DNA from: Paragonimus skrjabini miyazakii
Lineage: Eukaryota; Platyhelminthes; Trematoda; Plagiorchiida; Troglotrematidae
Assembly: GCA_014338405.1 (NCBI GenBank)
Contig: JTDE01001017.1
Location: forward strand, 1 to 64,000
Reading direction: 5' to 3'
DNA length: 64,000 nt
A program made the translations under genes and the position numbers. Below, one piece after another: positions 1 through 11,518 of this stretch (position 1 is its first letter; every line of letters begins with the position of its first letter). The notes beneath the pieces are model-generated. The model was not told the DNA's origin and did no database searches. It was given only the letters and a program-made list of their open reading frames with translations.

Positions 1-167
1 TTTGAATGTAGACGTAGCTCTTTTTTTAGTGGTTAGGTCCCCTCCCCTCTCCCCTTTTTTCTCTCTTCCTAAACAGGGTTTGTTTCTTCTTCTTCATAGC
101 GGTACGGCAGTTAAGCATCAGTGTGAACCACTGATGTATTGCTGTCTATGATGATGATGATGATGAA
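1..167 (+). mobile_element. RTE-clade retrotransposon, 3' untranslated end
   Basis: This is the last part of a non-LTR element running in from the left. It matches the 3' ends seen at 31800-31990 and 23220-23360: a pyrimidine-rich stretch, then an inverted repeat at 116-136 (CATCAGTG, 5-nt loop, CACTGATG), then TATTGCTGTC and a short ATG repeat. No coding sequence of this copy is inside the window. The neighbouring Gypsy reading frame begins right after the ATG repeat, so this RTE probably inserted into the Gypsy element. Confidence 0.8.
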
Positions 168-2225
168 GGAAGGACAAAGCGTGGAAACATCGTTGGGCAC
201 TGATATTTGTTGAATTGCGCGAATGTTTTCGGGTTCCGGGTGATGACCCATGGCGTAAAAGATGAAACTCAGATACTTGATGCACCACAAAAACACTTTA
301 CATTTGTCTGTCCGCAACCGGAAATCGTACTCCTGGACGCGTTGGAGAACCACGGCGGTTCCTTTCTGGAGTTCTTCGGCTGTCCGACCTAGTCTAATCA
401 TGTCGTCAAGACAGGCGGTCGTATCACCTGGGTCAATTGTCATTGCGTCGACCACCTACTGGAATACAGTGGGTACGGTTTTGATAACGAATGGACTTCT
501 GGTACACTGGTCAAGACCACGGCGGGTGTTGATCGTGAATAGTTCACGAGATTCCGGTGTTACCTTAATTTAAAAAGGTGCCTCGGCCAAATCCGGTTTG
601 ACAAAGCAAGTGCCGCTATTCAGTGTGGTGCATATGTCCCAAGGCCCTGAAAGCGGTTACTAATTTGGTTCTAAAACGGCATTATGGTCCGTTGAGGAGC
701 TATCATAGATCCGGATGGACCCGTTGGGCTTCTTCACCATGCCAATGGAAGAAACCCACGGGGAGTAGGATATCGATACCAAGACACCAAGTGGTTCCAG
801 ACGTCTAAGTGCCTACTTCACGAGTCGCAGGGCTGCTTCGAGAACAGGTCGTTTGAGATGAAAGACTGGTTGTTTGCTAGGTCAAAATGTGGCCTGATTG
901 TAACAGCAGGTCGTCTTGGAACATCGGGGGGAGGGAACTGCTGAGTATTATGGTTGGACAGCTTCCTAGGTGCGGCGTGAGACCGCATCTGATGGCCTGG
1001 TTGGAACATCATTGAGGCCAAGCAGTTCAAGCCAGTCAACCCCGTGAAGACCGAGACCAGAGTTGGAGACGCGGCACATCCCCTCGGTGGTCATTGTTAA
1101 TGTTGACACAGAACAATGCAGTCGTCCAGTTAACTTCACCGAGCCGTCGCACGTACTGTTTGCCAAGTGGGATGACAAGTGGACAGTAAGGCTATCTAGA
1201 GATCGCCAGAGATTCTCGGCAATTAACGTGATATTGGAGTCTATGTCCCGATGAAGGCGATCTAAACGACCCGTGATTTGAATGGATATGAACTTCCGCC
1301 AATCGGCGACACCGACCTTGAAGGTAGCCAACAGACTGTTAAATCTGCCCACCGAACAAGACCCGGTTGGCTTCTTGAACTTGAAGGCTAGTGTAGACTT
1401 GATCTTGTCCATCGCTCGGGGCTGGCAGAAGCCGTCCTTGTGTCCGACTGTGTGATCTCGGTGACAGCGGTACTACAGTAGCGGTAATCGGCTGGATGCT
1501 TTTGGACACCAGCGCGACTGGGTTGAGCGGGCGATATGGTAGACTGTTGCGTGAATTAGGAAACGAAATAAACTGAATAGGGTCGCCGTTTCGGATGCTG
1601 GATGATGATTGGATTGTGCTTGATGTTGATTATCCTCTCGTGTTTGTCTATAACTTGTTCTAGCTTCATGTTTGGTCATGTTTGGCTTTACTCACGGGCC
1701 CGGTACAGAAGTCAGCAGTCTTGGGGTTGACGACCGCATATGAAGATCAAGCGTGAGAACTAGTCCTCTATGAGAGTATTAGGCTTAAACCGTCCGTACT
1801 CACGGATGGTGAAACCAGCATAGGTGCCGATGTTGTCTGCATCCAATTTGGCTAGCTAGAACCGCGAACTGAACGTGGATAAAATATCCCCGAAGATCTT
1901 CATCAGATTCTGGACCGTGTCTGTGAAAGTGGGGGTTCGCGGCTCGACAAGCAAGATACAGTTGGTGTTAGCGGACGTGCTCCGCAGAACCCAGTTTCCG
2001 GAGTAGTGGACAAACATTCGTTTTGTCACCTTAGGACGCCTGTTCAACAGTAAACGTGTCTTCATATAGTTTGTATCAGGCCTTAAAAGGGACTAGGTTT
2101 GTGGTCATAATGGCGTCGAAGATATTCCCGGTCAGGTGGTCCACGAACAGCAGATCGGCAGAGGCGATAAAGCAAGCATTTTCATCGGTCAAGATAGCAG
2201 AATAGGTCAGGACGGTCCGTCTGCA
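168..2225 (-). mobile_element. Degenerate Ty3/Gypsy LTR retrotransposon (gag, protease, partial RT)
   Basis: Read on the minus strand, pieces follow the Gypsy order. About 2065-1690 resembles the end of a trematode Gypsy gag, with several stops. 1412-966 is a protease-like open stretch of 148 codons; the active-site DTGS is now DIDS (1236-1247), so the catalytic Asp remains but the Gly is lost. 455-168 is the reverse transcriptase palm, with the YxDD-type motif reading CLDD (402-413), followed by the usual FRLR-DKC and KYL-FIF stretches. Stops and frameshifts separate the pieces, and integrase and LTRs are not seen here. The RT ends abruptly at 168 against the RTE tail; the remaining RT, RNase H and integrase may lie to the left of the window. 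It is a dead copy. Confidence 0.8.
966..1412 (-). pseudogene. Gypsy aspartic protease fragment
   Basis: This 148-codon stretch is part of the Gypsy remnant. It would encode the retropepsin that cuts the Gag-Pol polyprotein. Residues 40-66 hold the flap-side sequence and the active-site loop D-I-D-S with a following ITLI strand. The later LLGVDWLELLGL-like segment of Gypsy proteases is recognisable as a GLHGVDWLELLGL stretch at residues 122-134. The Gly of the DTG triad is replaced by Asp, so activity is unlikely. The frame is open only because this part of the copy has kept it; gag upstream and RT downstream are broken. Confidence 0.7.
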
Positions 2226-2826
2226 AAGTGTTAGTGAGATTTTGTGTGAATTAGATGACTCACGAGTTCACAGCTTTTCGCGGAGGCTTGACAGGTTAAA
2301 TAATAACTTTGAGCATTCTTGCACAAATCAACTCACTCAGCTTTGAATAATGGGTTTGGTGTGGTTTGCTTTGCCATTCCAGAAAATCATCCGTCAGAAA
2401 ACGCAGTGGCCTTTGAAGTTTAGATACTAGACCGTGATAAAGCAGTAGGTCCGGACCTCCTTCCTACAGCACTTTTCAAAGATGGTGGTGAGAGATCGCT
2501 GCCTGAATTGATCACACTGCTCCGTTTCATATGGAAGACTAAAGAGGTATCTTGTGACTGAAACTTACCAACAATCATTTTGGATTCCAAAAAGGTGTCA
2601 GGACATCAGATGAAAACCACAACGATATTAGTCTTGCCTCTATTGCACGCATGGATCTCAAAATACTCCAGCATCTGGAAGAGAGAAGCGAAAGAGAAGC
2701 GGATATTAATAGAACATGTACGTTTCTGGTCTGGTCGTAAAGGTACCAATCATATCCTCATCTTGCGACAGATGCTGGAGCATCAGCGCTCCATTTTTTC
2801 AGTCAACCGTCGTGATATTCTTGGAC
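2226..2826 (+). mobile_element. Older RTE element, 5' portion (interrupted at 2826)
   Basis: Weak but continuous homology to the linker and first RT motifs of the better copy at 39330-41213: a LDR...FEH stretch near 2287-2320, the K-A-x-GPDLL segment near 2440-2465, FKDGGE near 2477-2495 and the LRQMLEHQR segment near 2763-2790. Several stops break the frame. At 2826 the reading frame VVIFLD is cut by a younger RTE and resumes at 3426 with LKSSFDS, so 2226-2826 and 3426-4640 are two halves of one element. The left border against the Gypsy remnant is approximate. Confidence 0.75.
2814..2826. repeat. Target-site duplication, left copy (13 bp)
   Basis: GATATTCTTGGAC at 2814-2826 is repeated exactly at 3413-3425, on either side of the nested RTE. 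The GAT of the right copy overlaps the ATG tail, so the strictly independent part is about 10 bp. Removing 2827-3425 restores the RT reading frame of the older element. Confidence 0.85.
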
Positions 2827-3330
2827 TGATCGCGTGAGCAATGTGGCAGTTTGCCGGCGCGTATTCCGGAACGCTCGGGATGCGCGATCAATCGGTCGAT
2901 TAATCACGGTACACAGCTTGCGATGGTTGGGTCACGTACTCTGTATGTCATCTAATCGTTTACCGTACCGGACATTATATGCTGAGGCCACCAACAATTG
3001 GGTAAAACCGCGTGGTGGTCAAGCAACAACGTGGTCACAAAATACGAAGACCTTGATTGCTCCATTGAGCAATGTGGGTAGATGTCGCCTGCCTGGATGG
3101 GGTCCTCGTGATCACTCAAACCGCTGGTTATAGACGCTATCCGAGATGGCGATGTGTCGCAGTCAATGGCGGACCTGTACCCATACCATTTCTAGTTCTT
3201 CCGCTTAGTCTTGCTTTAATAATTTTCAACCTTCAAAACGTCTTCCTCTAGGATATTCCACGTCAATGTTGAGGCGAGCGGCGGCCCTAGCCACAGTACC
3301 TTTTGGCCAGGCTCATGGCTGTTATGATGG

Positions 3331-3412
<82 letters not shown>
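2827..3412 (+). mobile_element. Young nested RTE, strongly 5'-truncated
   Basis: This insert of 586 bp holds only the C-terminal part of the RTE protein and the 3' end. An open frame from 2834 reads SNVAVCRRVFRNARDARSIG, then the RWLGHVL and LPGWG motifs typical of the RTE C-terminus, with a stop at 3131-3133. The 3' UTR follows, ending CTCATGGCTGTTATG and a long ATG array. It belongs to the same family as 39330-41213 and 60512-62205 but keeps an Arg codon (CGA, in RSIGRL) where those two have TGA. Flanked by a 13-bp target-site duplication. Confidence 0.85.

Positions 3413-3415
<3 letters not shown>
3324..3415 (+). repeat. (ATG)n microsatellite, RTE tail
   Basis: About 30 ATG/GAT units with one early interruption (GGTG). 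The array starts where other copies of this RTE family carry only 3-4 ATG units, so it looks like the element's own tail that expanded after insertion. The polymethionine open frame over it is not a gene. Confidence 0.95.
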
Positions 3416-3425
3416 ATTCTTGGAC
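3413..3425. repeat. Target-site duplication, right copy (13 bp)
   Basis: Exact match to 2814-2826. The older RTE resumes directly after it with CTGAAG, restoring the FLDLKSSFDS segment of the RT fingers/palm. Confidence 0.85.
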
Positions 3426-4640
3426 CTGAAGAGTTCTTTTGATTCAGCTGTCCGAAGCGTCCACTTGGGCTGTCGTTGTCGCAGAGGATCTTAAGTGAAT
3501 TATAATAATTTGTTGAAGTCGTTATATACCCTCTCTGTTTGCAGTGTGTGTTTATGAGGAGTAATCTGGATCGTTCTCCACGTCATGTCGTACAATAGGA
3601 GTACGCGATCTCCTTCATCTTCCTCAAATCCGTGATGGACAATATTTTAGAAGGTGCACTCAGATTTTCTAAAGATCTCGGAGTGAAGTTCCTGCCAGGT
3701 AATAAGCTGACTGATATTGCGTGTTTGAATGAAACTGGCTTGATTTGCTGTTCTGGCCTGTATGGTATGCATTTTGCAACTTCAAAATGTAGTGTTGCAA
3801 GATCGGGTTGACACTGACCTGATTGGCACTGTCTGGAGACTGTCGATCGCTTCATCTCCTGGATGGTTTCATCTCGTCAGCATGTAGCAGTGCTGATGAG
3901 GTGTCCTTCAGGATAGCGAAAACGCGTAGTGCATTCACCAACTCCCGTCACTTGGCACCACCAAGACGTCAATTTGTCGGTAAAAGACAGTTTACAATGC
4001 GTGTGTACGCTCAGCTTTGCTCCATGAAACAGAGACCTGACCCACTTGTGCGGAAGATGGATACAGACTATCGGTGTTCGATCATTATTGTCTCCGTCAG
4101 TTAGCCTATATCAAACGGGCTAACTCTGTGAACACTGTGACAGTCCGTCGGTGCCTAATTGGGAAATGTGCAAGTTCGCGACTGACAATCGAGTTAGTGA
4201 AAATGCAGTCTTCACTGGTTGGGTTAAGTACTCCGTATGCCGATGGAGCGTCTGTCACATTGCAAATTGTTCAGTGCGACTGTTGATGGTTAAACAAAAT
4301 TGCTGGGCGGCCAAGCCACGACATGGTCTCGGACTACGAAAGCCCTGATCGTCTCACTGAGCATGGTTGACAGGTGCCGTCTACCTGGTTGGGGAGTTCT
4401 CGACCATGCACTCTGTTAGTTGGAACCACTCCCTGACATAGTGTCGTGTTGCAATCAATGGCGAGGTCGTATCCACACACTTGTTTTTGTTTGTTTATTC
4501 ATTTTCAGTTCTTCTACGACATACACTTGCACTTATTTATCACTTCCGTTCCTCGTGGATCATTATCGGGATCAATTGCCATTCAAGCCATTGTACCCAG
4601 GGGTACGGCCGGATGGTGGCAATTATTAGGTTGATGATGC
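3426..4640 (+). mobile_element. Older RTE element, 3' portion
   Basis: Continues the element interrupted at 2826. Recognisable pieces are LKSSFDSAVRS (3426-3460), the MDNILEGALRF and KFLPGNKLTDIA region (about 3630-3722; the YADD box is lost), GLYGMHFATSKC (about 3755-3792), CLRQLAYIKRA (about 4084-4120) and VDRCRLPGWG (about 4366-4395), ending in a Cys/His stretch near 4470. Many stops make it dead. The 3' end is probably the GATGATG at 4632-4638. The stretch 4641-4789 shows nothing recognisable. Confidence 0.75.
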
Positions 4641-4789
4641 CGCATCCTTTTTTCTAGTTCTTATTTGCCGTTATTTGTTTTTGTGGGCTGTGGCACGAAA
4701 TTGTGTAGTGTTTATAATGATCCGTTGGCCATTCTAGTGACATGAAATTGCGGTTTGTGGTTTATTGGCTGATAAACCGATGTGAACCA

Positions 4790-5115
4790 ACGCTGGAGTC
4801 AACGTTGACTTCATGTAGTCAGGCGACGCCGCTCTTAATGACACGAACGGTGGAGGTCTTTTGAAGGTGCTTTATTAATGACGACTAACTTTCACTTATA
4901 TCTCGGTTAGTCTCTTCCCCCAGGTTTATTCACTTTGATTAGATTGTTTAGTAATTCGCCCTTTTCCCGTCCCGCTTTCTTCTCCCCTCTTCCTGTACAT
5001 GGTTGATTTTTTCTGTTTGGTTGTATGGTAGTTATACATCAATAATATCCACTGATGTATTGCTGTCCGTGATGATGATGAGGAGGAGGAGGAAGAGGAG
5101 GAGGAGGATGGTGAT
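4790..5115 (+). mobile_element. RTE 3' end fragment
   Basis: Matches only the 3' UTR of the RTE subfamily found at 31680-31990: a CTTAATGAC motif near 4834, the pyrimidine-rich block near 4960-5000, the GTAGTTATACATCA...CACTGATGTATTGCTGT terminal block (5028-5068) and a tail of GATGATGATG that drifts into a GAG/GGA purine repeat up to about 5110. The hairpin is partly unpaired by mutation. No coding part remains. Confidence 0.65.
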
Positions 5116-7834
5116 GGTGACTGTGGGGAACGCTACAAAAATGTGACATCCTAGTAGCTACACGGGAAGAGTTTTACAGGCTTGAACAGCACAAGTGGTT
5201 TAGGTGAATACCTGTTCGTTCTAGTCTTTGTATTTCGTTATCCGTTGCATTCGTTCTTAGGTGGCTACTCCGTTTCAGTAGGCTTGAATTAACTCTTTTA
5301 TGAAGGTTACTGCATTTTTACCGTCTGTTTCTACTATATTTGTATGCTTCTCACCGTTAACCCTCTTTAAACGGTCGAAAATCTCAGTATTTATCTAATG
5401 GTTATTATCAGGTACTCAATTCTGTTTTGTTCAATTTGTTTTCAGGTATACTGTGATGAAGTAAATGTATAATTTCCGACGTCTACTTCAGTTGGGCTTT
5501 CTCAGACGGTTTAAATATTCTCGTTTTTCTTATGCGTTCATACCCATTGGTCGTTGGGTTCCTATAGTGGTTTTGCTTTGGTAAGTATTTTTCTTCATGC
5601 ATCTTCTCATGTATGCTTGTTCATCTAGTTTGCAAAACGTTCCCCGAAATGTGGCTCTCAGCTGCGTGGTTTTTTATGTTTGGGTATGGCTGTTGAATTT
5701 TCTCCAGATACAGAACGGTATAAAAACGTATTTTTCAAACTAGCATTCGTATGGTTATTTAAAAAAATCTTGGTTCAACTTGGAAGCAGTCAGAACGTTT
5801 TTCATCAATGATTACTTATCCTGGGCCAAGCATGCTGTCACACCGGCGAGTGTTTCTAACCAGCGGTGTGTGATCACGAAATATTCAACCTACCATAGGT
5901 TCACAGACTGTTACTGGAGGTAAGAAGACCTTTACGTTTCTCTGTCTGTGTTGGTCGCGGAAAAATTGTGTTAGATGGTTTAAAGGCGTAGAGTGGATAC
6001 AGATAGAGAAAGGAGGAAACTTCAATGAAGCTGCGGACGTACATGCATATCAGTGATGAACAATCAATCACGTTGAAAACGCTTTTCCGTCAGACATGTG
6101 CATTTACCAACCTGTTGGACTGGGATGGAATTTCGGGCGAGAAACTTGTAATGCAAGTTGTCTTAACGTACCGAAGAAGTTTAAGTCGTGGTCATCCTAT
6201 TCTGAGATTACTTCGTTGCGTCGACGTCGATTACCAGTCACTCTTGCACGACTCGACACCCTGACAGTACCCAGTCCACATATGATTCAAGACTGAGCTT
6301 GGCAGGAAGCGTCTTGTTGCGTGAAACATTGTATTTGATCCGTGCAATTTGTTCGCTTAACCTAAGTGTTTATTATTAGTGTCACTTTCAATAATAACAA
6401 TATAAATGCGTAGTCTAACTTAAACATCCACGTTTCCTTGTTCGGTTACTATATATGCTTATGCTGTGTATTGTTATACTTTTTATTTGATTAGGAGTGT
6501 ACACAACCGAGTAATTATGTGAGAATAGCAAAGATGGATAACTGTGTGTGCTGTGAGGTCTGAAGATAGCCTTCTGACAGCTACGTCGGCTGCAAATCAT
6601 GCCGTTGTGGACTTGAGTTCCTGTTTGTTTAGGAATCCTGACAGTTTCAATCTTATTTGTGGTCCATTCTAGCATGTGGCGACAAATCTCCTTATCTTTT
6701 GAAGCTAACAACAACCCTTTTAACACCGTTGATCACGTTGTCTGAATTTCTTTGGTTTTAATCCGTTATTTGCTTTATTGATAAATAGTGTTCAGTTTGG
6801 TTAATGCCATGTTGATTTATGGGGTGCATTGCCATAACATCACAGTGAAACGTTTTCATTTCATTTTGTCCCATTTTTTCTCTTTCCTGAGCAAGTGAAC
6901 GAGCAACAGTCTGTCCTTATGTTATTCGATCATTTTTCAGCTCATTCATAGTTTCTGGATGTGCTGTTTGCAATATTGTCGCGCTGCTTACTACATTTTA
7001 TGCGGACTAGCCGATAGATAGGGATAGAAAAAGTCACAGATAAGTTCTTCAGGATCAGAGTCGTTCGTATGCCTTTTGTGTCAGCCACGGTTGCGCATTT
7101 TGCACATGTGCAATTCAGATATTCGTTATTCGTACGAATCCCTCCTTGACACTATCACAAGTTGATGCAGAAAATAGTTCCGCATTTAAGCTTCGATGAT
7201 GCGAGGCACGCTGTGGGCAGCATAGTCTGCTAAATCCATTCATTAAGGTGTCTATGGGTTTTACTATCTGTTTCGGTGTCGGCGACCGTTCTTGAAGCTG
7301 TCCCTTTTAGCTGCGGCTCCTCTGACTCTACCACTTCAGTGCGAGTGTTAGATACTGTGCCTATGTTAGCTAGACTTGTCAGTCGTCCATCTGATTCTGC
7401 GGCGCATGTTAGATCGGGGACGCTTCGACACCTCGATAATCTCTATCCGTTCGGAACTATTGATTGTTCCAGATTATTTTAAGTTGTGCGTCCTCCTCAC
7501 TAACGTGGCGTCTTATTGGACCCAACGCAATCCTGGTGTACTGGAGGTTTTTTGGGCTCGTGAACTGACTCAGAACGTATGCAATGAAAACTGTTGCAGT
7601 CAGACACATGTGCATTTTACGTTATCGCTTCTCCGTTCCGACTACTGCAAACTGACCGAGCTGCTGACTTGCAGTCGATTGATAATAATCTGGTATTGTA
7701 GAATTGTGTAATGCTAAACTGTTCGGAATTAGAGTGGAACAGAACCGTAACTCATGGATAAGTTGGTCTTTCTATGTCTGTTTTGGTATCACTTCCGACC
7801 TATTGTTCTTTTTTTATTCTCATATTGTAAACAG
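5116..7834. other. Non-coding stretch upstream of exon 1
   Basis: No recognisable gene, repeat or RNA. An open frame at 7276-7482 (68 codons, Ser-rich) and another at 7376-7711 have no family signature and no clear splice sites, so I do not call them exons. The 5' exon(s) or promoter of the zinc-finger gene could lie here or further left. Confidence 0.5.
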
Positions 7835-8344
7835 GTGATCGATGAATTATTAATTCTCGGCATGTTTGCGTCAGATTTGGGCGAACTATTCAACAATGCC
7901 GGTTCGTCTGCTTCCGATGTAGGCGGACATTTTACCATTCCGAATAACTTGTCTGTGACCTCGGCTAATCTGGACTTGCTTCGTGGAATTGGTGCATCAC
8001 ATTCCGGTCCTGGTCGTTTTACAGTGTCCAGTATACCTCAATCCGTTAATCGATCTACGTGTTTGAAACCACCTGTGGTGGCTTCGACCATTGTGGACCG
8101 GCAGCAGCAACAACAGTTTTTCCACTCAGACGGTCGAATCTCTTCCGACAGTGTGTCCGAACTGATCCCCAGCTCCGACCCCGTGCAAGTTTCACACAAA
8201 CTAGATTCAGCTCAACCTCAGCAACGGAATGAAGACTTCACAAGCACCTCGAATTATACAGACAATGCACCACCCAAATCAGCGACGAAAATACCCACTT
8301 CTGGCCATCACCGAGGCACGTTGCGCTGTCCGTTCTGTGACAAG
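7835..8344 (+). CDS. C2H2 zinc-finger regulator, exon 1 of those visible
   Basis: The exon has 510 nt, with phase 0 at both ends. The acceptor is a T-rich tract ending AACAG at 7834; the donor is CAAG|GTAAGC at 8344/8345. It encodes residues 1-170 of the conceptual chain: a Ser/Thr/Gln-rich N-terminal region with a five-Gln run near residue 92, ending with the knuckle CPFCDK (Cys165, Cys168) of finger 1. The rest of that finger is in exon 2, so intron 1 splits it just after its second Cys. The frame is open upstream of the acceptor (to 7754), but those residues look like translated polypyrimidine tract. Translation could start at the Met codon 7862 with a 5' UTR before it, or further upstream exons may exist. 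Acts presumably in the nucleus as a DNA- or chromatin-binding factor. Confidence 0.8.
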
Positions 8345-11300
8345 GTAAGCGACGTGTATCCGAAACTGGGAGTTAGTGAAGTGATCTCATATGTGATGCA
8401 ATTATTCAATGATGGCTTTTTACGTTCGGTCAATATGTTACTATTCTCTAAGTCTACCCCATTTCTAATGGCTTGTTTCTATTATCGATACAACTTAGGT
8501 TGTTACGGTTACAACTGATGAATATTTCACCTCAGAAAGTTGTTTTTCAAGCGTTTGACTTCTGAGGAAAGGATTTGGATTGTTCCAGTTTCAGATGCTC
8601 CGAAACGGTTGAATGCAGTATGGTCTATTCGAACGTTTGTGACAGGCAATATGTTATCTGGATCCGGAGTGATTAGGCCTGTTGGGCGCATCACACATTC
8701 CCTAGGCTCCCACTGTCAGTTAACATAGATACTTGAAGACAGATATAAGTGATCTATTCGCCGTAAGTATGGTTTTCCTGACTCAGCATGTGGCGGGAGA
8801 CATTGATGAAGGTGATGTATAATTGGGTCCAGTGGTGTGGCTGTGACCGTTGTGTGACTTGCTGGCCAGTGTGTTGATTCATGTGACTACTGGATAAGAA
8901 CCAACCTCCCAAAGGGACATTATTATTTATAGGTTTTCTGCAAGTAAACCGAGTGAGTGTTCTGGAGGCATTGCCAATAAAACTCCCACTCCCGTAGTAA
9001 TCGATATGAAATCGAGGACTCATCAGTCTATGCTTTAGCTCCGGTCTTCAAATAGTAGTGAGCAGCACTCTTATCTAGAAGCAGTAGTGAGAAGGATGTC
9101 TACGGTTTCGTTATCCGAGAGGATGACTGCCGCATCTCCTCCATCCACAGCCTTTCATCGGAGCTATCTTTCGCTGTAAAGGACGACTTTCGGATGGGTT
9201 CGATAACTTCCACATTAGTGTTTTTCTATCAGTATGGTTTCCCATTACCTTATGGAGCGAAGTTTTTCATCCTCATGTCCTAGCTGTATGATTCCCTAAT
9301 CATCTCCGTTGTCTTTCGGATCAATACTGAAGGCGGAGATAAATGATTCAAACCGTTCCAGTGTTCGGACTAAGCGCTTAATAATAAGACTTGTTGTTCC
9401 ACCTGTGTAATGTATGTTACTACTCAACTTCCATACATCAGATGCATACCTACTCTGCCCTGATTTATTCTGCTACCATGACGTGGCGGTGAGGCTTGTG
9501 CACTGCATCGATCCAGAGGGCTATGCTGACGAGAACTTCAGTCCTACCAGGTGCAACCTTGTCAGACAGGCCCAAAGGGGATCAGCCAGACAAAAAGCAA
9601 GATGTACACCCACAAGCAAGTCCCAATTTAGGGGTAAACTAAGGACATGATATTGGACAGTTACTGATCGGGATTGAGGCACTCAACATCACCTTGTCTG
9701 CACCTTGAAACTGGATATTCCAGTGACAAGTGAGAACAAGGCAACATTGGGTGAATAGCCTGTTGCTGGACTTTACTGTCACGCTTGGGTGAGTGTCGTT
9801 GCTTAACACATCAATCGTTCATATTCACGACACTAACCTCGAGCGGTTGGTATCCCCCCTAAAGTTTTCAGCCAGAGGGTGAGCGGTTCACGAGGCCCCT
9901 AGTTAAAAAGGTTTGCTCCCCTTCTCCCGTCAGCTTGACCAAATGATGGGCAGGGCTTCTGCATAAGCTTTTAGACAGCTTTCTTCTTGACTATCATCAT
10001 TTTCACAGCTAGGTGAAATCAAAGGACGCTTGTTCATAAAGTTTATTGACGTGACAAAAACTGGGTTAGTTTGCCGTCGCACACCTACTTCAGGACAAAT
10101 TTTCACAGTATGCTCTCCTAGCTGCTCTGGTTTGTTCCCAGTGTTTTTTAAGTTATTTCGCTTGACCCGAACTGGAAAATTTGTCCACCAGTGCCTCCTG
10201 GTGAACGTTCTTTACACTCTTGTTTCGTCGGCTGTTAATTATCCTGTATTTACCAGTGTATGACCTACGAGCAAATGACAAAACAAAACGGGCACGCACA
10301 TCATGATCTTAGCCCAGGTGGTAGATCCAAAATGCAGGACAATCTTTAACATAGTGGTGCCACTTGTACTTGACTGCTGTATGATCGATTTGCGTCCCGG
10401 CTAGGACGAACTTGGCGGTCTCCGAGTTACTCAGTGTTTCTTCCTGTGTTGAATTGCAGTACCAGAAAGCCGTGGAATGCGACAGTTTCAACAGTCTTTC
10501 AGCCGGTCTTTCCGTGTCTAGAGAAAGATGGTCAAATTGAGCATTCAAATCGTTAGCCGATTTGATGACGATATCAGTGTTTGGTTTGCCTCACGGTCAA
10601 CCAGGGCGTTGTAGAACACATTCTTCGTGATATCCAAACCACTGTCCGTGTGAGCATGCATTGATTTGATGAACGTACCACACTTCTCTGGTCTAGAGAA
10701 CGAATTATTGGTTCTACTAGCGTTAATGCGCATCTTTTCAATGCCGTTGTGGCAATTAAAGTGGTGACCAAGTAACTTGTTTCCCAAAGGTTCTTTCTGG
10801 CTTTTGTAACGCAATACACTACTCTGTAGCTATATCTGTAAAGGCTTCGAGGGCATCACTGTTAGTGGCGATCGGTACGCCCTCTTGGTTATTAGCAACG
10901 ACGACGGCAAACGGGATTTCGAAAACATAAGTCATATGTAGATTAGAAGCGGTTAACCTACATCCGTCACATAGTTTTAGGATATCAGCTCACGTTATGT
11001 GGACTGATTCGTCGAGACAACGATGTCAAGCAGAACCGATCTGTTGATATCTTCATCGCGAGTTAACCATGTTTCTGAATCTTAAAGCGAAATGGATTAC
11101 CCACGGACGTTATCCGCCCTTCCTTCCAACGACAGCTGAGCGTCTTTCGGACGCCACAAATGCGTGTCTTCGCAACCGTCGCTGGTATTTTATCAGCAAA
11201 ATTACAAGCTGGTGTTACCCCAGCATATGAAGCAAACTACTTTCAATAGAGAACACGCAAGCGGCTTTAGAAAAGGATTTCCAACTTGAAGATATACAGA

Positions 11301-11518
11301 AGGCAGAAATAGAAAAGGGATGCAAAATTGAACGAAAGGGTTGTAATGGTTGCATTTCGCCATCTTATTGAGAACAACTGATATTTCCAAGTGGTGGTAT
11401 ACTATTTTTTTTGTTTTGTTTATTTCGTTCCCTTTACTTTTATTGGGATCACATGATTTGTCGTTTGTCTTATATATTTCTCCTTGCTTCGTCTAATTCT
11501 AAACATCTCCCTCCGCAG
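8345..11518 (+). other. Intron 1 of the zinc-finger gene
   Basis: The intron is 3,174 nt long. At 9480-9660 a stretch with GAGGCTTGTGCACTGCATCG and GGGCTATGC resembles, from memory, the 5' leader of fluke RTE elements, but I cannot confirm this. At about 10310-11100 the minus strand has longer-than-usual open stretches (10548-10309, 10814-10545) that I cannot assign. The remainder shows nothing. Confidence 0.6.

Noticed and set aside
3303..3494. Open frame with a run of more than 30 Met residues
   Set aside because: It is the (ATG)n tail of the nested RTE read in frame; no gene.
7276..7711. Two overlapping open frames that might be an upstream exon
   Set aside because: No donor or acceptor of quality in frame and no recognisable motif.
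9012..9030. CTGATGAG on the minus strand, like a hammerhead ribozyme core of fluke satellites
   Set aside because: No stem II partner followed by GAAA, and no matching cleavage-site arm; only the octamer fits.
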